Below are positions 1-9,236 of a stretch of DNA of 64,000 nt, in pieces. The stretch's first letter is position 1; the number at the start of each line of letters is the position of its first letter. Location of the stretch: the NCBI GenBank assembly GCA_022826645.1, contig JAJDUM010000118.1, positions 1 through 64,000 of the forward strand, written 5' to 3'. The translations under genes and the position numbers were made by a program. Origin of the DNA: Candidatus Poribacteria bacterium (GTDB lineage: Bacteria; Poribacteria; WGA-4E; PCPOR2b). The notes under the pieces were generated by a model, which saw only the letters and a list, made by a program, of their open reading frames with translations, was not told the DNA's origin and made no database searches.

Positions 1-374
1 AACTCCTATTGAGTTGGGGGGAATCAGTATAGTCGTTTACCAATGCCATTAAATGTATCATATCGACTTTTGCCTATCAAGCAAATACCAATGCCCACTT
101 CGGAAAGTTTACCATCTTCTACTTGTGGGTAATAGTAAGCCTGATAAGGGGGGCAGGGGGGTTGGCTTTGAACATTCAACTGCGTAAATCCGAGGAATAT
201 TCAAAAAAAACGAAAAAAAGAGCTTAAGATTTTCCTTTGAACTGAATATATATAAGTGAGGGTGGAATTACCTCAAACATGGTGGAAACGAATCCGTTTC
301 CATTGAGCGGGTCGATATAGGGGCAGTCGAACCATCGCTTGCCTCTCACATTTTAACCTCGTTTTACCAGCAGG
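1..374. other. Non-coding leader region
   Basis: I see no convincing gene here. A G-rich stretch near 145-165 resembles the GATAAGGGGG-type repeats seen again near 21.9 and 53.8 kb. A small perfect hairpin (GGAAACG, 4-nt loop, CGTTTCC) lies at about 284-301, upstream of the first gene. An AT-rich TATATATAAG stretch near 247-256 could hold a -10 element, but no good -35 partner is evident. Confidence 0.4.
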
Positions 375-947
375 ATGTTCATCACGACACGCGTAAAGCA
401 ACACCCAAAGACGTTTGTCTGTTTGGCTATATTGGTCCTAGCGGTGACAGGGGTGTTGATTGTCAGAAACGCCCTTGGAGCATGGGATGCCGGTACTGTC
501 GTGCTGTTTGAAGGCATTGATCATAAAGAAACCACTGTAGCTTGGGAATGCTCGGCGTACAATCTGTCGTATGATTCAGGCAGGTCGAAAACACGGAGTA
601 CTCATCGATACTTCGTCGAAAATATGGGAGAATCCGGTAGGGGCCATGCTTGGCCAAGGTATACGTATACACATGAGATTCGCAAGGTAGAAGGAAACCT
701 TCTTACTTACAATGAAGATGAAAGTCCTAAGGTAGTCCGTCACTTTGGAAATGATAAAGCTGTACGCCCCGGGCAAGTTCGAGAGCGCGAGAGGATTCTC
801 TCTATAAGTGTTGCTAATTTAACTCCAGGTTGGTATAAGATCCACGCGTATACGCTGCTTGAGATTTCAGAAACCAACGGTGGAGCGGCCGAAGATGACG
901 GAGCAGCCCATGAGACTCTTGAATTTTATAAAGGAGGTCGGGAGTAA
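375..947 (+). CDS. Small exported or membrane-anchored protein of unknown function
   Basis: I do not recognise the family. The 190-residue protein opens with a basic stretch and a hydrophobic segment (about residues 14-35) that would act as a signal peptide or membrane anchor, so the rest is probably extracytoplasmic. The remainder is polar, with a late segment (SVANLTPGWYKIHAYTLLEI) typical of beta-sandwich domains. It ends 2 nt before the next start, and an AAAGGAGG ribosome site for the next gene lies inside its 3' end. It is therefore very likely co-transcribed with the two TolB-like genes. The start is weakly supported (CAGCAGG directly before ATG). Confidence 0.55.
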   Translation: MFITTRVKQHPKTFVCLAILVLAVTGVLIVRNALGAWDAGTVVLFEGIDHKETTVAWECSAYNLSYDSGRSKTRSTHRYFVENMGESGRGHAWPRYTYTHEIRKVEGNLLTYNEDESPKVVRHFGNDKAVRPGQVRERERILSISVANLTPGWYKIHAYTLLEISETNGGAAEDDGAAHETLEFYKGGRE

Positions 948-949
948 CC

Positions 950-1939
950 ATGCGATTTTCAATGATCTATCTCACCCTCAGTTTCTGTTTAGCCACGAGT
1001 CATGTTTATGGGAAAATTGCGTTTGATTCCTATCGGGATGGAAATGGTGAAATCTACGTGATGAACTCAAGCGGAGGTGGTCAAACGCGGTTGACGCATA
1101 ACGAAATGGCTGATAACTTGCCCGCCTGGTCCCCCAACGGACGACAGATTGTATTCCAGAGTGAGCGGGATGGGAATTGGGAAGTTTATGTGATGGATAC
1201 TAATGGTGGCAATGAAAAGAACCTGACTCAACATCCTGCAATTGATGGATCTCCCACCTGGTCGCCTAACGGGGTGTATATTGCCTTTACAAGCAATCGG
1301 GACGGGAAACTCAACATTTATGTGATGGATGCTGATGGGGGCAGCGTGAAGCAGTTGACTCATCTGGAATTTGCCGCAGATCCGAAGTGGTCCCCGGATG
1401 GCTCGCAAATTGCCTTTGACGGGGTGGTAAACCAGAGGCAGCAAGTCTATGCGGTCAATGCTGATGGTACTAACCTCTGGCAGGTAAGCGAACCGATAGC
1501 CGGTGCAGTGATGCTTTGTGAGGGGTGGTCTCCTGATGGAAAACAGATTCTGTATGGGGCAGCCATGGGGGGGTTAGTAACAGACGCAACCGTGCTCATT
1601 GCTACACTGGATATAGCAAAACGTAAGACTGTTAAACATGAACAGGTGCCGCTACCGCAGATGGATTTGGCAAGAACGGCATGGGGTGCCGATGGAAAGT
1701 CAATTCTCATAACTGTCAGGAAAGCGGGCGAGAAATGGGATATCTACCGATTCCGCCTCTCAGACGGTCAACTCATCCAGTTGACGAATCACCCCGCTAG
1801 TGATGGCTCACCCAACGAATGGAATCCTCGGCTGTCGGTATCGCCGCTGGGACTGGTTCCAAAGCGTTGGGGGGAAATCAAGTCTAATTCACACCGTCAG
1901 CGAGGGAATGGGGGCAACCCCATCCCTCCCATTCCTTAA
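950..1939 (+). CDS. TolB-like beta-propeller protein (PD40 repeats), copy 1
   Basis: This is a secreted or periplasmic propeller of 329 residues. A signal peptide (about residues 1-21, ending near VYG) is followed by WD40-like/PD40 blades with the hallmark pattern IYVMN..GG..TRLT, then WSPNGRQIVF. Four to five blades are clear (for example DSYRDGNGEIYVMN, WSPNGVYIAF, WSPDGSQIAF). Such domains bind protein or glycan partners and have no enzymatic role. The C-terminal tail (VSPLGLVPKRWGEIKSN, then a Gly/Pro-rich end) is almost identical in the neighbouring copy. That suggests a tandem duplication or a conserved sorting/anchoring tail. It probably shares an operon with the genes on both sides. 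Confidence 0.8.
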   Translation: MRFSMIYLTLSFCLATSHVYGKIAFDSYRDGNGEIYVMNSSGGGQTRLTHNEMADNLPAWSPNGRQIVFQSERDGNWEVYVMDTNGGNEKNLTQHPAIDGSPTWSPNGVYIAFTSNRDGKLNIYVMDADGGSVKQLTHLEFAADPKWSPDGSQIAFDGVVNQRQQVYAVNADGTNLWQVSEPIAGAVMLCEGWSPDGKQILYGAAMGGLVTDATVLIATLDIAKRKTVKHEQVPLPQMDLARTAWGADGKSILITVRKAGEKWDIYRFRLSDGQLIQLTNHPASDGSPNEWNPRLSVSPLGLVPKRWGEIKSNSHRQRGNGGNPIPPIP

Positions 1940-1972
1940 CCCGTTAACCAATGTAGCAGGGAGTAAGTGGCG

Positions 1973-2992
1973 ATGCGTTTCTTAACGATATACCTCACCT
2001 GTTGCCTCTGGTTGGGTGTGGTTGGTGCCCATGGCAAAATCGTGTTTCAATCCAGTCCGGATGGGAATCAACTTGACATCTACGTCATGAATTCAGACGG
2101 AGGAAGTCAAACGCGCCTGACGCATCACGAGGCAGGCGATGATTTTTCAGCCGCTTGGTCCCCCAATGGGAGACAGATTGCGTTTATAAGGGATCTGGAT
2201 GAAAGGCCGGATATTGACCACTTGGATATTTTTGTGATGAATGCTGATGGGAGCAACCAGCGCAATCTGACCCAACACCCCGCCCTTGATGGCTCTCCCG
2301 ATTGGTCGCCAGACGGATCGCAGATTGCATTCACGAGCGATCGGGTTAATAAGTATAGCATTTTCGTGATGGATGCCGATGGTGCCAACGTCAAGCAACT
2401 GACCGACGTACCGGCTTCTATGGTACCTAAGTGGTCTCCCGATGGCAAACGAATCGCCTTTGAAGCCGTGCTGGGATTGGGGCACGGGCGGCAAATCTAT
2501 GTGATGAACGCCGATAGCACCAATCGCTGGCAGGTGTCAGAACCGATCCCTCATGCCGGAATGTTGTTGATGGGGTGGTCGCCGGATGGAAAAAAAATCT
2601 TGTATACGGCGGCCATTGATTACTTAGTCTCGAAGTCGTCCCTGGTCATTGCAACGTTGCATCCGAGAAAGCATGAGGCGGTCAAGTATGAGCGTGTGCC
2701 ACTGCCAAAAAACATGCACATCAACACCGCTGCATGGGGTGCCGATGGGAAGTCGGTTCTCTTTAGCGGCAGAAGAAAGGAAGGGGAGACATGGAATATC
2801 TACCGTTTCCATCTCGCAGACGGTCCGCTCATCAATCTGACTAATAACCGTGGTGGTACCGCCCCCCGCGAATGGAATCCGCGCCTGCCGGTATCGCCAC
2901 TGGGGTTGGTTCCAAAGCGTTGGGGGGAAATCAAGTCTAATTCACACCGGAATCGAGGGAGTGGGGGCAACCCCAGCCCTCCCATTCCCTAA
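1973..2992 (+). CDS. TolB-like beta-propeller protein (PD40 repeats), copy 2
   Basis: This is a paralogue of the preceding gene with the same architecture: a signal peptide (MRFLTIYLTCCLWLGVVGAHG), then PD40 blades (for example IYVMNSDGGSQTRLT, WSPNGRQIAF, WSPDGSQIAF, WSPDGKRIAF). The C-terminal tail VSPLGLVPKRWGEIKSN plus a Gly/Pro-rich end is nearly the same as in copy 1. A GTG six bases upstream (1967) could also start the frame, but the GGGAG ribosome site is better spaced for ATG 1973. The second half of each protein aligns blade by blade, so this is a local gene duplication. The role is probably extracytoplasmic binding or scaffolding. Confidence 0.8.
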   Translation: MRFLTIYLTCCLWLGVVGAHGKIVFQSSPDGNQLDIYVMNSDGGSQTRLTHHEAGDDFSAAWSPNGRQIAFIRDLDERPDIDHLDIFVMNADGSNQRNLTQHPALDGSPDWSPDGSQIAFTSDRVNKYSIFVMDADGANVKQLTDVPASMVPKWSPDGKRIAFEAVLGLGHGRQIYVMNADSTNRWQVSEPIPHAGMLLMGWSPDGKKILYTAAIDYLVSKSSLVIATLHPRKHEAVKYERVPLPKNMHINTAAWGADGKSVLFSGRRKEGETWNIYRFHLADGPLINLTNNRGGTAPREWNPRLPVSPLGLVPKRWGEIKSNSHRNRGSGGNPSPPIP

Positions 2993-3000
2993 CCTTTCCG

Positions 3001-3267
3001 ATGGTTGATGGGATAATAGCCGAAGCCTGCCGATGTGAAGGCATCGATGACCGGACGACTCGCTGTGTTGAGATTGGGCAACTTAAACAGCAGCTGCCCC
3101 AACTGTTAGGACGTTTGTCCGATCGGGAACGATTGGTCGTGAAGTTGAAATTCTTTGAGGAAAAAACAGGAGTTAAAATAGCCAAAATCCTTGATGTGAG
3201 CGGGGCACGTGTGAGTCAACTGACTCACACCGCACTTGCTAAATTCAGGAAAATCTACCCGTGCTAA
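3001..3267 (+). CDS. Orphan sigma-factor region 4 (helix-turn-helix) protein or remnant
   Basis: The 88-residue protein matches only region 4 of a FliA/WhiG-like sigma factor: a linker with acidic and Leu-rich residues, then LSDRERLVVKLKFFEEKTG, then a helix-turn-helix ending VSGARVSQLTHTALAKFRKI. Regions 2 and 3, which bind the -10 element and core polymerase, are absent, so it cannot be a complete sigma factor. It starts 8 nt after the second TolB-like gene, with no evident Shine-Dalgarno. It could be a remnant of a truncated sigma gene or a small stand-alone DNA-binding regulator read with the propeller operon. Confidence 0.6.
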   Translation: MVDGIIAEACRCEGIDDRTTRCVEIGQLKQQLPQLLGRLSDRERLVVKLKFFEEKTGVKIAKILDVSGARVSQLTHTALAKFRKIYPC

Positions 3268-3300
3268 CCCGCAAAGCCATTAGTGAGGTGATAAGAATAG

Positions 3301-4281
3301 ATGAACAACAATAAACCGACGCGCATCGCCGATGTGATCGGCGGGCACATTCATCCGGCAATCTGTGTCACACAAAGCGGAGCACTGCTTGCTGTCTACA
3401 ATAAAGAGGGCGGCGGCGGGAAAGAACTCCTGTTAAGCCGCTCTAACGACGGCGGTGTGACGTGGAGCGGTTCAACACCCATTCCCGCAATCCGTAACTG
3501 CTCAATCTACCCTGGATCGCTGGCAACATTGAGCGATGGGAGGATTCTACTGAATTGGTCCTGTTATCACAAAACGGAGGACCGGCTCTGGCGGGTGCCC
3601 CAGTTTTCGATCAGCCCCGACGAGGGCGAAACATGGTCCGAATCGCGGGATTATCCCATTACCGACCACACTAACTACACCTGTATGCGCCATGCGCCGG
3701 TCGAATGGTCAACCGATGCGTGGGTGTGTCCGTTCTATGATAGGACTGTGCTATATGATATGGGAGCAGACCAGATTAGAACCTTTGGAGATGGACGTAA
3801 TCACGGCATGGTGCCGATTGTGCGTGCAGCCACAGGAACGCTCATCAGCGGTGCGCCGCAGACGGTTGCCCCTGTGCCGGTAGGTGTGCCGGGAAATATG
3901 GTCAGAGGACTTCGTTCAACGGATGATGGAAACAGGTGGCACGCGTTGAATGCCTTTCCACATTTCGGTGTTGCCGGATATGACTTAACTGTGTTGACAA
4001 ACGGTTGGATCGCCCTAACCTACATCGTCTACGGTGTCGGCGTCGATGGTGAATTCAGTTACGAACTAGTCATATCCCGTGACGATGGAGCAACTTGGGA
4101 CTTCGATAACGCGATTGAAGTTCACAATCCGGGCAGACGCATCATGGGACGGGGTTGGCCACGCACGGTACAGATTGACGCTGAGACCCTTGGCACCCTC
4201 TTTTACGACCTCGATCAAGACCAGCCCGGAGGGCCGGGGGTGTTCTTTGTTCGGATGCCGTTGACACGATTGGGCGGCTAA
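3301..4281 (+). CDS. Sialidase/BNR-repeat family protein (six-bladed propeller)
   Basis: The 326 residues contain four Asp-box motifs of the S-x-D-x-G-x-x-W type, at about 48-55 (SNDGGVTW), 105-112 (SPDEGETW), 206-213 (STDDGNRW) and 259-266 (SRDDGATW). This is the signature of the sialidase/neuraminidase superfamily. No signal peptide is visible, so it may act in the cytoplasm. Family members include exo-sialidases but also many propellers with unknown glycan targets, and I cannot assign the catalytic Arg triad with confidence. It lies 31 nt before the phosphodiesterase gene on the same strand. Confidence 0.75.
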   Translation: MNNNKPTRIADVIGGHIHPAICVTQSGALLAVYNKEGGGGKELLLSRSNDGGVTWSGSTPIPAIRNCSIYPGSLATLSDGRILLNWSCYHKTEDRLWRVPQFSISPDEGETWSESRDYPITDHTNYTCMRHAPVEWSTDAWVCPFYDRTVLYDMGADQIRTFGDGRNHGMVPIVRAATGTLISGAPQTVAPVPVGVPGNMVRGLRSTDDGNRWHALNAFPHFGVAGYDLTVLTNGWIALTYIVYGVGVDGEFSYELVISRDDGATWDFDNAIEVHNPGRRIMGRGWPRTVQIDAETLGTLFYDLDQDQPGGPGVFFVRMPLTRLGG

Positions 4282-4312
4282 GGCAAAATTATCAAACCTT
4301 AAAAGGTTTTTC

Positions 4313-5767
4313 ATGTCTACTAACCACCCTTGGACGCGGTTCATCTTCATCTTAGTCGACGGTTCACCCTACCAAGTATTTAACGATTTAGTCCAAGATG
4401 GTACTCTCCCGAACATCAAGAAGTATGTGATAGATCGCGGCGCGTTCAAAAAAGCGGTTACTGTATTTCCATCGACAACAGGTCCTGCCTTCATCCCATT
4501 TTTTACGGGGCGTTTTCCGGGTCCGGCGAATATCCCGGGTATCCGCTGGCTATCTAAAAAGGAGTTCCAAAACCCGTACCGATTCCGCAGTCCCGGGATA
4601 TGCAGTTACATGGGGCGGGAGGCACTCTCTTTTCCAGCACATCTACCGGACAGTCCAACCCTGTTCAATCTCTTTTCACCTGTGAACAATATCTACAATC
4701 TATTGACGCGCGGTTGCCCTCCGTCCGGTAACTTAACCCGTTGGATCAAACCGCTGGCATACACCTACGCCCATTTTTCTAAGCGGTGGAAGTTTGTGAA
4801 CCCCATCGCCTCCCGGAAGTTAATGAAGGCTGTCAAAGGGAACGCTGAGTTCGTGATGTGTCTCTTCCCCGGAGTGGACACCTTTTCGCATCTGTCGCAC
4901 ACACGATCGCCCGATGTCCTTGACACCTATCAAGAGGTTGATAAAACCGTCGGTGAAGTCTGCCGGATCTTGCAGGAATCGAAAGAATTCGACAATACCC
5001 TGATCATGATAACAAGCGATCACGGCATGAGCAACACACACACGCATATTGACCTCCCACGTCATTTGGACAGTCTGGGTTGGCGGTGCCTCCACTACCC
5101 GCTGCTCTGGCGACGACGCGCTCGATCCGCCAGCATGGTTTCAGGGAACGGGATGGCACATCTCTATTTTAAGGGAGGGGAAGCCGATAAAGGGAAATCC
5201 ACGTCCAAACATCAGGAGGGTTGGGGTGAGCGCGTCTCTTTTGAAAAACTCAACCGGATGGGGGTCGTCGAGCCGCTGTTGGAAATTGAAGGACTGGCTT
5301 TTGTTGCGGGTCAGAACGAGGAGGGAGCTATCGTCGTACAGGACAGGAACGGCATTGGGGAAATCACCTGCGAAGCCGAGACTTTTTCATATCAGTTTCA
5401 TGGGGCAGATCCGTTGGGGTACAGGACCTTCTATCAGAGCTTGTCCTCCCGTGATGCACTCATTCAGACCTACGATTCCGAGTATCCGGATGGACTGGTT
5501 CAACTCTGGCAAATTTTTCAAGGGGACAGAACGGGCGATCTGGTTTTAAGTGCTGACCCCGGCTACGACTTACGCGCCCGCTATGAATACCCTGAGCATC
5601 GCGCGACTCACGGTGCGCTCAATGCCGAGCAGATGTTCGTACCGCTTGCAATCAATCTGCCCATCGAAACCGAGTTTATCCGTACTGTTGACCTGTTTCC
5701 AACCGTTCTCAGTCAGTTCGGGCGACTTGTGGAACCGGTTCAAATTGATGGGCGAGTCCTTCGCTAA
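4313..5767 (+). CDS. Alkaline phosphatase superfamily / type I phosphodiesterase
   Basis: The 484-residue protein has the metal-binding pattern of the nucleotide pyrophosphatase/phosphodiesterase branch. This comprises an early Asp in FILVDGSPY, a Thr nucleophile region (PSTTGPAFIPFFTG), GVDTFSH, SDHGMSNTHTH and a late THGALN. It should cleave a phosphodiester or phosphonoester using two divalent metals; the substrate is unknown. There is no signal peptide. It follows the sialidase-like gene with an AAAAGG ribosome site. Its last 4 bases overlap the end of the convergent PLP-enzyme gene. Confidence 0.78.
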   Translation: MSTNHPWTRFIFILVDGSPYQVFNDLVQDGTLPNIKKYVIDRGAFKKAVTVFPSTTGPAFIPFFTGRFPGPANIPGIRWLSKKEFQNPYRFRSPGICSYMGREALSFPAHLPDSPTLFNLFSPVNNIYNLLTRGCPPSGNLTRWIKPLAYTYAHFSKRWKFVNPIASRKLMKAVKGNAEFVMCLFPGVDTFSHLSHTRSPDVLDTYQEVDKTVGEVCRILQESKEFDNTLIMITSDHGMSNTHTHIDLPRHLDSLGWRCLHYPLLWRRRARSASMVSGNGMAHLYFKGGEADKGKSTSKHQEGWGERVSFEKLNRMGVVEPLLEIEGLAFVAGQNEEGAIVVQDRNGIGEITCEAETFSYQFHGADPLGYRTFYQSLSSRDALIQTYDSEYPDGLVQLWQIFQGDRTGDLVLSADPGYDLRARYEYPEHRATHGALNAEQMFVPLAINLPIETEFIRTVDLFPTVLSQFGRLVEPVQIDGRVLR

Positions 5768-6786
5768 ACCAACTCCTCGTTGTACGCAAACAGCGCTGGT
5801 GTGCCGCCGGTGTGTAGGAAAATTACGGTCTCATCGGAGGAGATGTGACCCGTTTGGATATGGTCAATCAAGCCTGAGAGTGCTTTGCTTGTGTAGGAGG
5901 GGTCGAGGAAGATACCTTCTGTCTGCGCCATGAGTTTCAAGGCATCGACACATTCGGGGGTCAGGCTGCCGTAATCTTCTCCGACATAATCGTCAGAGTT
6001 CCGCACATCGTCATCGGTGATAGCAACATCAAGCCCCAAAATCGCTGCCGCATCGTTTGCAGCGATTCGGATGCGTTCTGTTCGATCGGGCCAGCCGATC
6101 GGTGCAATTCCGAAAGGTTTCAATTTCATTCCCAATGCCTTTGTTCCGAGAATCAATCCGCCCTGCGTACCGCCCGCCGAAGCAGCGTAAATCCAATCGG
6201 CATCAATTCCCATCGCCTCCTGTTGTTCGTGGATTTCAGCGATACACCACGAAAAGGCAACCGCAGCGAGTGCCGTTGATCTGGGCGCGGCGAGGACGTG
6301 AGGTTTAAGTCCCTGCTCCCTCAATTCATCGGCGAGGGCATATTTGATTGCATCGAGTTCAGCTCCCATAGACGCATCAACAAATTCCACATCCGCACCA
6401 GCCAAATCGTCTAACAGTACGTTCCCTTGTCTCACGCTTTTGCTGTCGCGGGAGAGCCGAAGATAGCATTTCAGTCCCAATTTTGCTGAAGCAGCGGCCG
6501 CTTGCCGACAATGGTTCGATTGCGAGGCAGCACCTTGGATTATCGTGTCCGCTCCCTGATCTACGCCGTCGCCGATTGTGAAGGTCAATTGACGCACCTT
6601 ATTTCCGCCAAACGCAAGCCCTGAACAGTCCTCACGTTTGATGAGGATGCGGGGACCGCCCAGCACCTCAGACAAGCGTGGACATTCTTCCAAGGGGGTT
6701 GGAAAATGTCCGAGATCGACCTGCGGGAGTTGGTCTATTTTTTTACAAAGTTGTTCTCTTGTAACGGCAGCATTTGGTGAGCTCAT
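5764..6786 (-). CDS. PLP-dependent D-cysteine desulfhydrase / ACC deaminase family enzyme
   Basis: The 340-residue fold-type II PLP enzyme has FPTPLEECPRLSEVLGG, then IKREDCSGLAFGGNKVRQL, where the Lys of GGNK is the expected Schiff-base residue (about 63). QGAASQSNHCRQAAAA follows, contacting the substrate carboxylate. Family members degrade D-cysteine to pyruvate, sulfide and ammonia, or deaminate 1-aminocyclopropane-1-carboxylate; sequence alone does not choose. Its ATG overlaps the stop of the upstream small gene (ATGA), so translation is probably coupled. The 3' end overlaps the convergent phosphodiesterase gene by 4 nt. Confidence 0.82.
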   Translation of the reverse strand: MSSPNAAVTREQLCKKIDQLPQVDLGHFPTPLEECPRLSEVLGGPRILIKREDCSGLAFGGNKVRQLTFTIGDGVDQGADTIIQGAASQSNHCRQAAAASAKLGLKCYLRLSRDSKSVRQGNVLLDDLAGADVEFVDASMGAELDAIKYALADELREQGLKPHVLAAPRSTALAAVAFSWCIAEIHEQQEAMGIDADWIYAASAGGTQGGLILGTKALGMKLKPFGIAPIGWPDRTERIRIAANDAAAILGLDVAITDDDVRNSDDYVGEDYGSLTPECVDALKLMAQTEGIFLDPSYTSKALSGLIDHIQTGHISSDETVIFLHTGGTPALFAYNEELV

Positions 6787-7175
6787 GAATTCTCCTTTTC
6801 ACCCAGCAATTCTTTCAGTAGATTGGTCAACTCTTCGTTCTCCGATGATAGCTCAAATACACGTTTTATTTTATCTTCGCGGCTAACTTCGTCCCCACTT
6901 TCTGGTTCCCAGACAATCTCAAATTGCCGAGGGTTGAGACGATCGTAGTTGACTTTGACGATGGTAAGGGGATAGTTATCCGGCACCAGTATAATCCAGT
7001 CGACAGTCTCGCCCCGATCCGAATATTGCCGATCCGTTGTCAGCCGTCGGTCGTTGTGGGGGACCTCCCGCTTGATCCACTGTTTGCGCCCAAACGAATC
7101 TGTCTCATAATATCCCACTTCCAACCAACTGCGCCCCGCTCCGTTGGGTTTGGTTGTAACATTAATCTGTGGCAT
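6783..7175 (-). CDS. Hypothetical protein coupled to the PLP enzyme
   Basis: I do not recognise this 130-residue protein. It is polar and soluble with no membrane segment: an N-terminal beta-rich part (PQINVTTKPNGAGRSWLEVGYYETD), then a C-terminal acidic helix (SSENEELTNLLKELLGEKENS) that could form a coiled coil. A longer frame opens at TTG 7199, but ATG 7175 is preferred because a GGGGAAAG ribosome site lies just upstream. The stop overlaps the start of the PLP-enzyme gene by one base (ATGA), which implies translational coupling. Confidence 0.55.
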   Translation of the reverse strand: MPQINVTTKPNGAGRSWLEVGYYETDSFGRKQWIKREVPHNDRRLTTDRQYSDRGETVDWIILVPDNYPLTIVKVNYDRLNPRQFEIVWEPESGDEVSREDKIKRVFELSSENEELTNLLKELLGEKENS

Positions 7176-7195
7176 GGTTTCTTTCCCCTTCCTGC

Positions 7196-8209
7196 TCAAT
7201 CCCTTCTGATTTGAACAGATGCCCCCTGTTCGTGGCTATCGGCGATCGCTTGACAGATCCGCATCACCTCACAAGCATCATCGAGGCTCGCACGCGGTTG
7301 TCTCCGAGCGAGGATTGACTGGGCAAAATGCTCCATCTCTTCAAGGTATCCGTGGCGTCCGTAGCCGCGATAGTGCGTTCCCTGATTCCATTCCTGTGTT
7401 GGGAAATCCCGATAACCGCCGACACCCCGCCACGCATCTGGTTTGAGATATTGAACCTGCTGCATATTGTGTACGTGAACTGAATGTCCACCGTCGCCGG
7501 CGACCATTATTGATGTCTCTAACGCTGGAGACCCTGCAACCATATTCAGTGTGCCGACCGCACCGTTATCAAACTGTAGGGAGACCGCGAACGCCATTCT
7601 GCCCTCCGCACCGAAATGTTCAAAGGCGCGGAGCCTTGTTACGTCACCCATCAGATAGCGCATGCAATCTACGATATGAACGCCCTGATCCAACAGATAC
7701 GCCCACTCCAACGTCTCGTGTGCCCCCCTTGGGCTCGGTGCCAAGTAGCGTCCCTCAAATAGGAGAGGCTCTCCAAATGCTGCTTGCGTGACGATTCGTC
7801 TCGCCATCCGGTGTGCTGGTGCATGACGCCACATCGTCGCGACCATCCCGAATTTTCCCGTTCTTGTCGAAGTTTCGGAGAGCCGTTTAGCATCTTCTAC
7901 ATTGATCGCAGGTGGCTTTTCAATGAATACGTGCTTTCCGAGTTCCATGCAAGCAATCGCCATGTCGGTATGCATGGTTTTGGGATGTCCAACAATCGCA
8001 ACGACATCCAGGTCTTCTGTCTCAATCATCGTCCGATAATCTGTATACCACTGCTTGGCGCCAAAGCGTTGGGCACTGCTCTCAGCTTTCGCAGCGGATA
8101 TATCGCATGTTGCGACGAAATCAATTTCGGGAACCAATCGAATACACGGTTGCAGATTCCGGGTCGCATGCGCGCCACAACCGATAAAACCCAATTTAAT
8201 CTGTGCCAT
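7196..8209 (-). CDS. Gfo/Idh/MocA family oxidoreductase
   Basis: The 337-residue NAD(P)-dependent oxidoreductase opens with a Rossmann fold (LGFIGCGAHATRNL, a GxGxxA-type nucleotide-binding loop). The family EKP motif follows in HVFIEKPPA (about residue 95). Members oxidise or reduce hydroxyls of sugars and polyols. It lies just upstream of the small coupled protein and downstream of a second Gfo/Idh gene, all on the minus strand, so these probably form one catabolic operon. The substrate cannot be inferred. Confidence 0.85.
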   Translation of the reverse strand: MAQIKLGFIGCGAHATRNLQPCIRLVPEIDFVATCDISAAKAESSAQRFGAKQWYTDYRTMIETEDLDVVAIVGHPKTMHTDMAIACMELGKHVFIEKPPAINVEDAKRLSETSTRTGKFGMVATMWRHAPAHRMARRIVTQAAFGEPLLFEGRYLAPSPRGAHETLEWAYLLDQGVHIVDCMRYLMGDVTRLRAFEHFGAEGRMAFAVSLQFDNGAVGTLNMVAGSPALETSIMVAGDGGHSVHVHNMQQVQYLKPDAWRGVGGYRDFPTQEWNQGTHYRGYGRHGYLEEMEHFAQSILARRQPRASLDDACEVMRICQAIADSHEQGASVQIRRD

Positions 8210-8248
8210 GACAATCCCACCTATATCTTCAAGTGCCTTTCTTCTCGG

Positions 8249-9154
8249 TCATTCCACAGTGTAGTCCAACGCCGTTTTCGCTCCATCATTTGCCGCGGAT
8301 TTCGCTGCTGCTTCGATAAAGGCAACAATTTCTATACTTTCAGAGATGTCGATCGGTGGCTTTCCGGTCTCGAACATCTGAACGATCTGTTTGAGAAGCT
8401 CACGGTAGATGTAGCTTGCATTTATCGAGGTTCGCACAATGGAATTTTCACAATATGCGGTGAATCCGTATCCCGGCGTTCCCCTTCGGATGCCGCGCAT
8501 CGTCCCAATCCGTCCATCCTTCCAACACCCGGTTACGACATCCACATCGTCGTTCGAGGCGGACCAAACTGCTTCGCACCCAGGTCCCATCAACGCGTAT
8601 AGGGTTTCCACGCCGTGCAGACCGTAGTGGAACAGTCCCGGATTGCGTGGGTGCAGCGGTGCAGGCGAGCTAACCTCCGCTCCGAGAATCTTTCCGGTTT
8701 CGTTCGCTTTACTCTTCATCTCGACAACTTCTAAGCCGTAGCGCAACGAGGAACATGTGAAGATTGGGACACCATTTGATTGAGCAAGCGCTGCCAGTTC
8801 CTTTGCTTGCGCCAAGTCGCAGGTTAGGGGTTTATCCACGAATGCGGGCAAACCTGCTTCCAGAAATGGCACCGCCCGTTCATAGTGGAAACTGCCCTCA
8901 ACCGACTCGATGAGCACGGCATCAATCTGCCCAATCATCTCCTCCGGCGTGTCTACCAACGGTACGCCGTACTCCTGCATCTGCTTCGTATAGCCGGGAA
9001 TGCGTTCAGGGGATAGCAGCGATTCCCCCGGACAACCAACAACAACCTTTGCTCCATCTACCCACTGCTCTTGGTCTATATCAATGTGGTTGAGCCGTTT
9101 CGTAAATTCAACTACATGGGACGTATCAAAATCAACAATTCCGAGCCGGATCAT
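8249..9154 (-). CDS. Gfo/Idh/MocA-like oxidoreductase (divergent)
   Basis: The 301-residue protein has a Rossmann-like start (MIRLGIVDFDTSHVVEF) and a DKP motif (PAFVDKPLT) in place of the usual EKP. The C-terminal beta-sheet half has the family layout. The classical GxGxxG loop is degenerate (GIVDFDTSH), so NAD(P) binding may be altered. A strong GGAGGAA ribosome site precedes ATG 9154. It sits first in the minus-strand run with the other Gfo/Idh gene, 39 nt from it. Confidence 0.75.
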   Translation of the reverse strand: MIRLGIVDFDTSHVVEFTKRLNHIDIDQEQWVDGAKVVVGCPGESLLSPERIPGYTKQMQEYGVPLVDTPEEMIGQIDAVLIESVEGSFHYERAVPFLEAGLPAFVDKPLTCDLAQAKELAALAQSNGVPIFTCSSLRYGLEVVEMKSKANETGKILGAEVSSPAPLHPRNPGLFHYGLHGVETLYALMGPGCEAVWSASNDDVDVVTGCWKDGRIGTMRGIRRGTPGYGFTAYCENSIVRTSINASYIYRELLKQIVQMFETGKPPIDISESIEIVAFIEAAAKSAANDGAKTALDYTVE

Positions 9155-9236
9155 CTATTCCTCCAAGCTGCGCTTTTAATTTTTTGGCGACTGGCGTTAA
9201 TTCTCTCAAAAGAAATTTTATGGGCAATCGTAACAG

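Noticed and set aside
2840..2880. T-box-like string GGTGGTACCGCCCCCCGCG
   Set aside because: It lies inside the second TolB-like gene and encodes part of its tail. No specifier stem, no terminator and no downstream tRNA-ligase or amino-acid gene follows.
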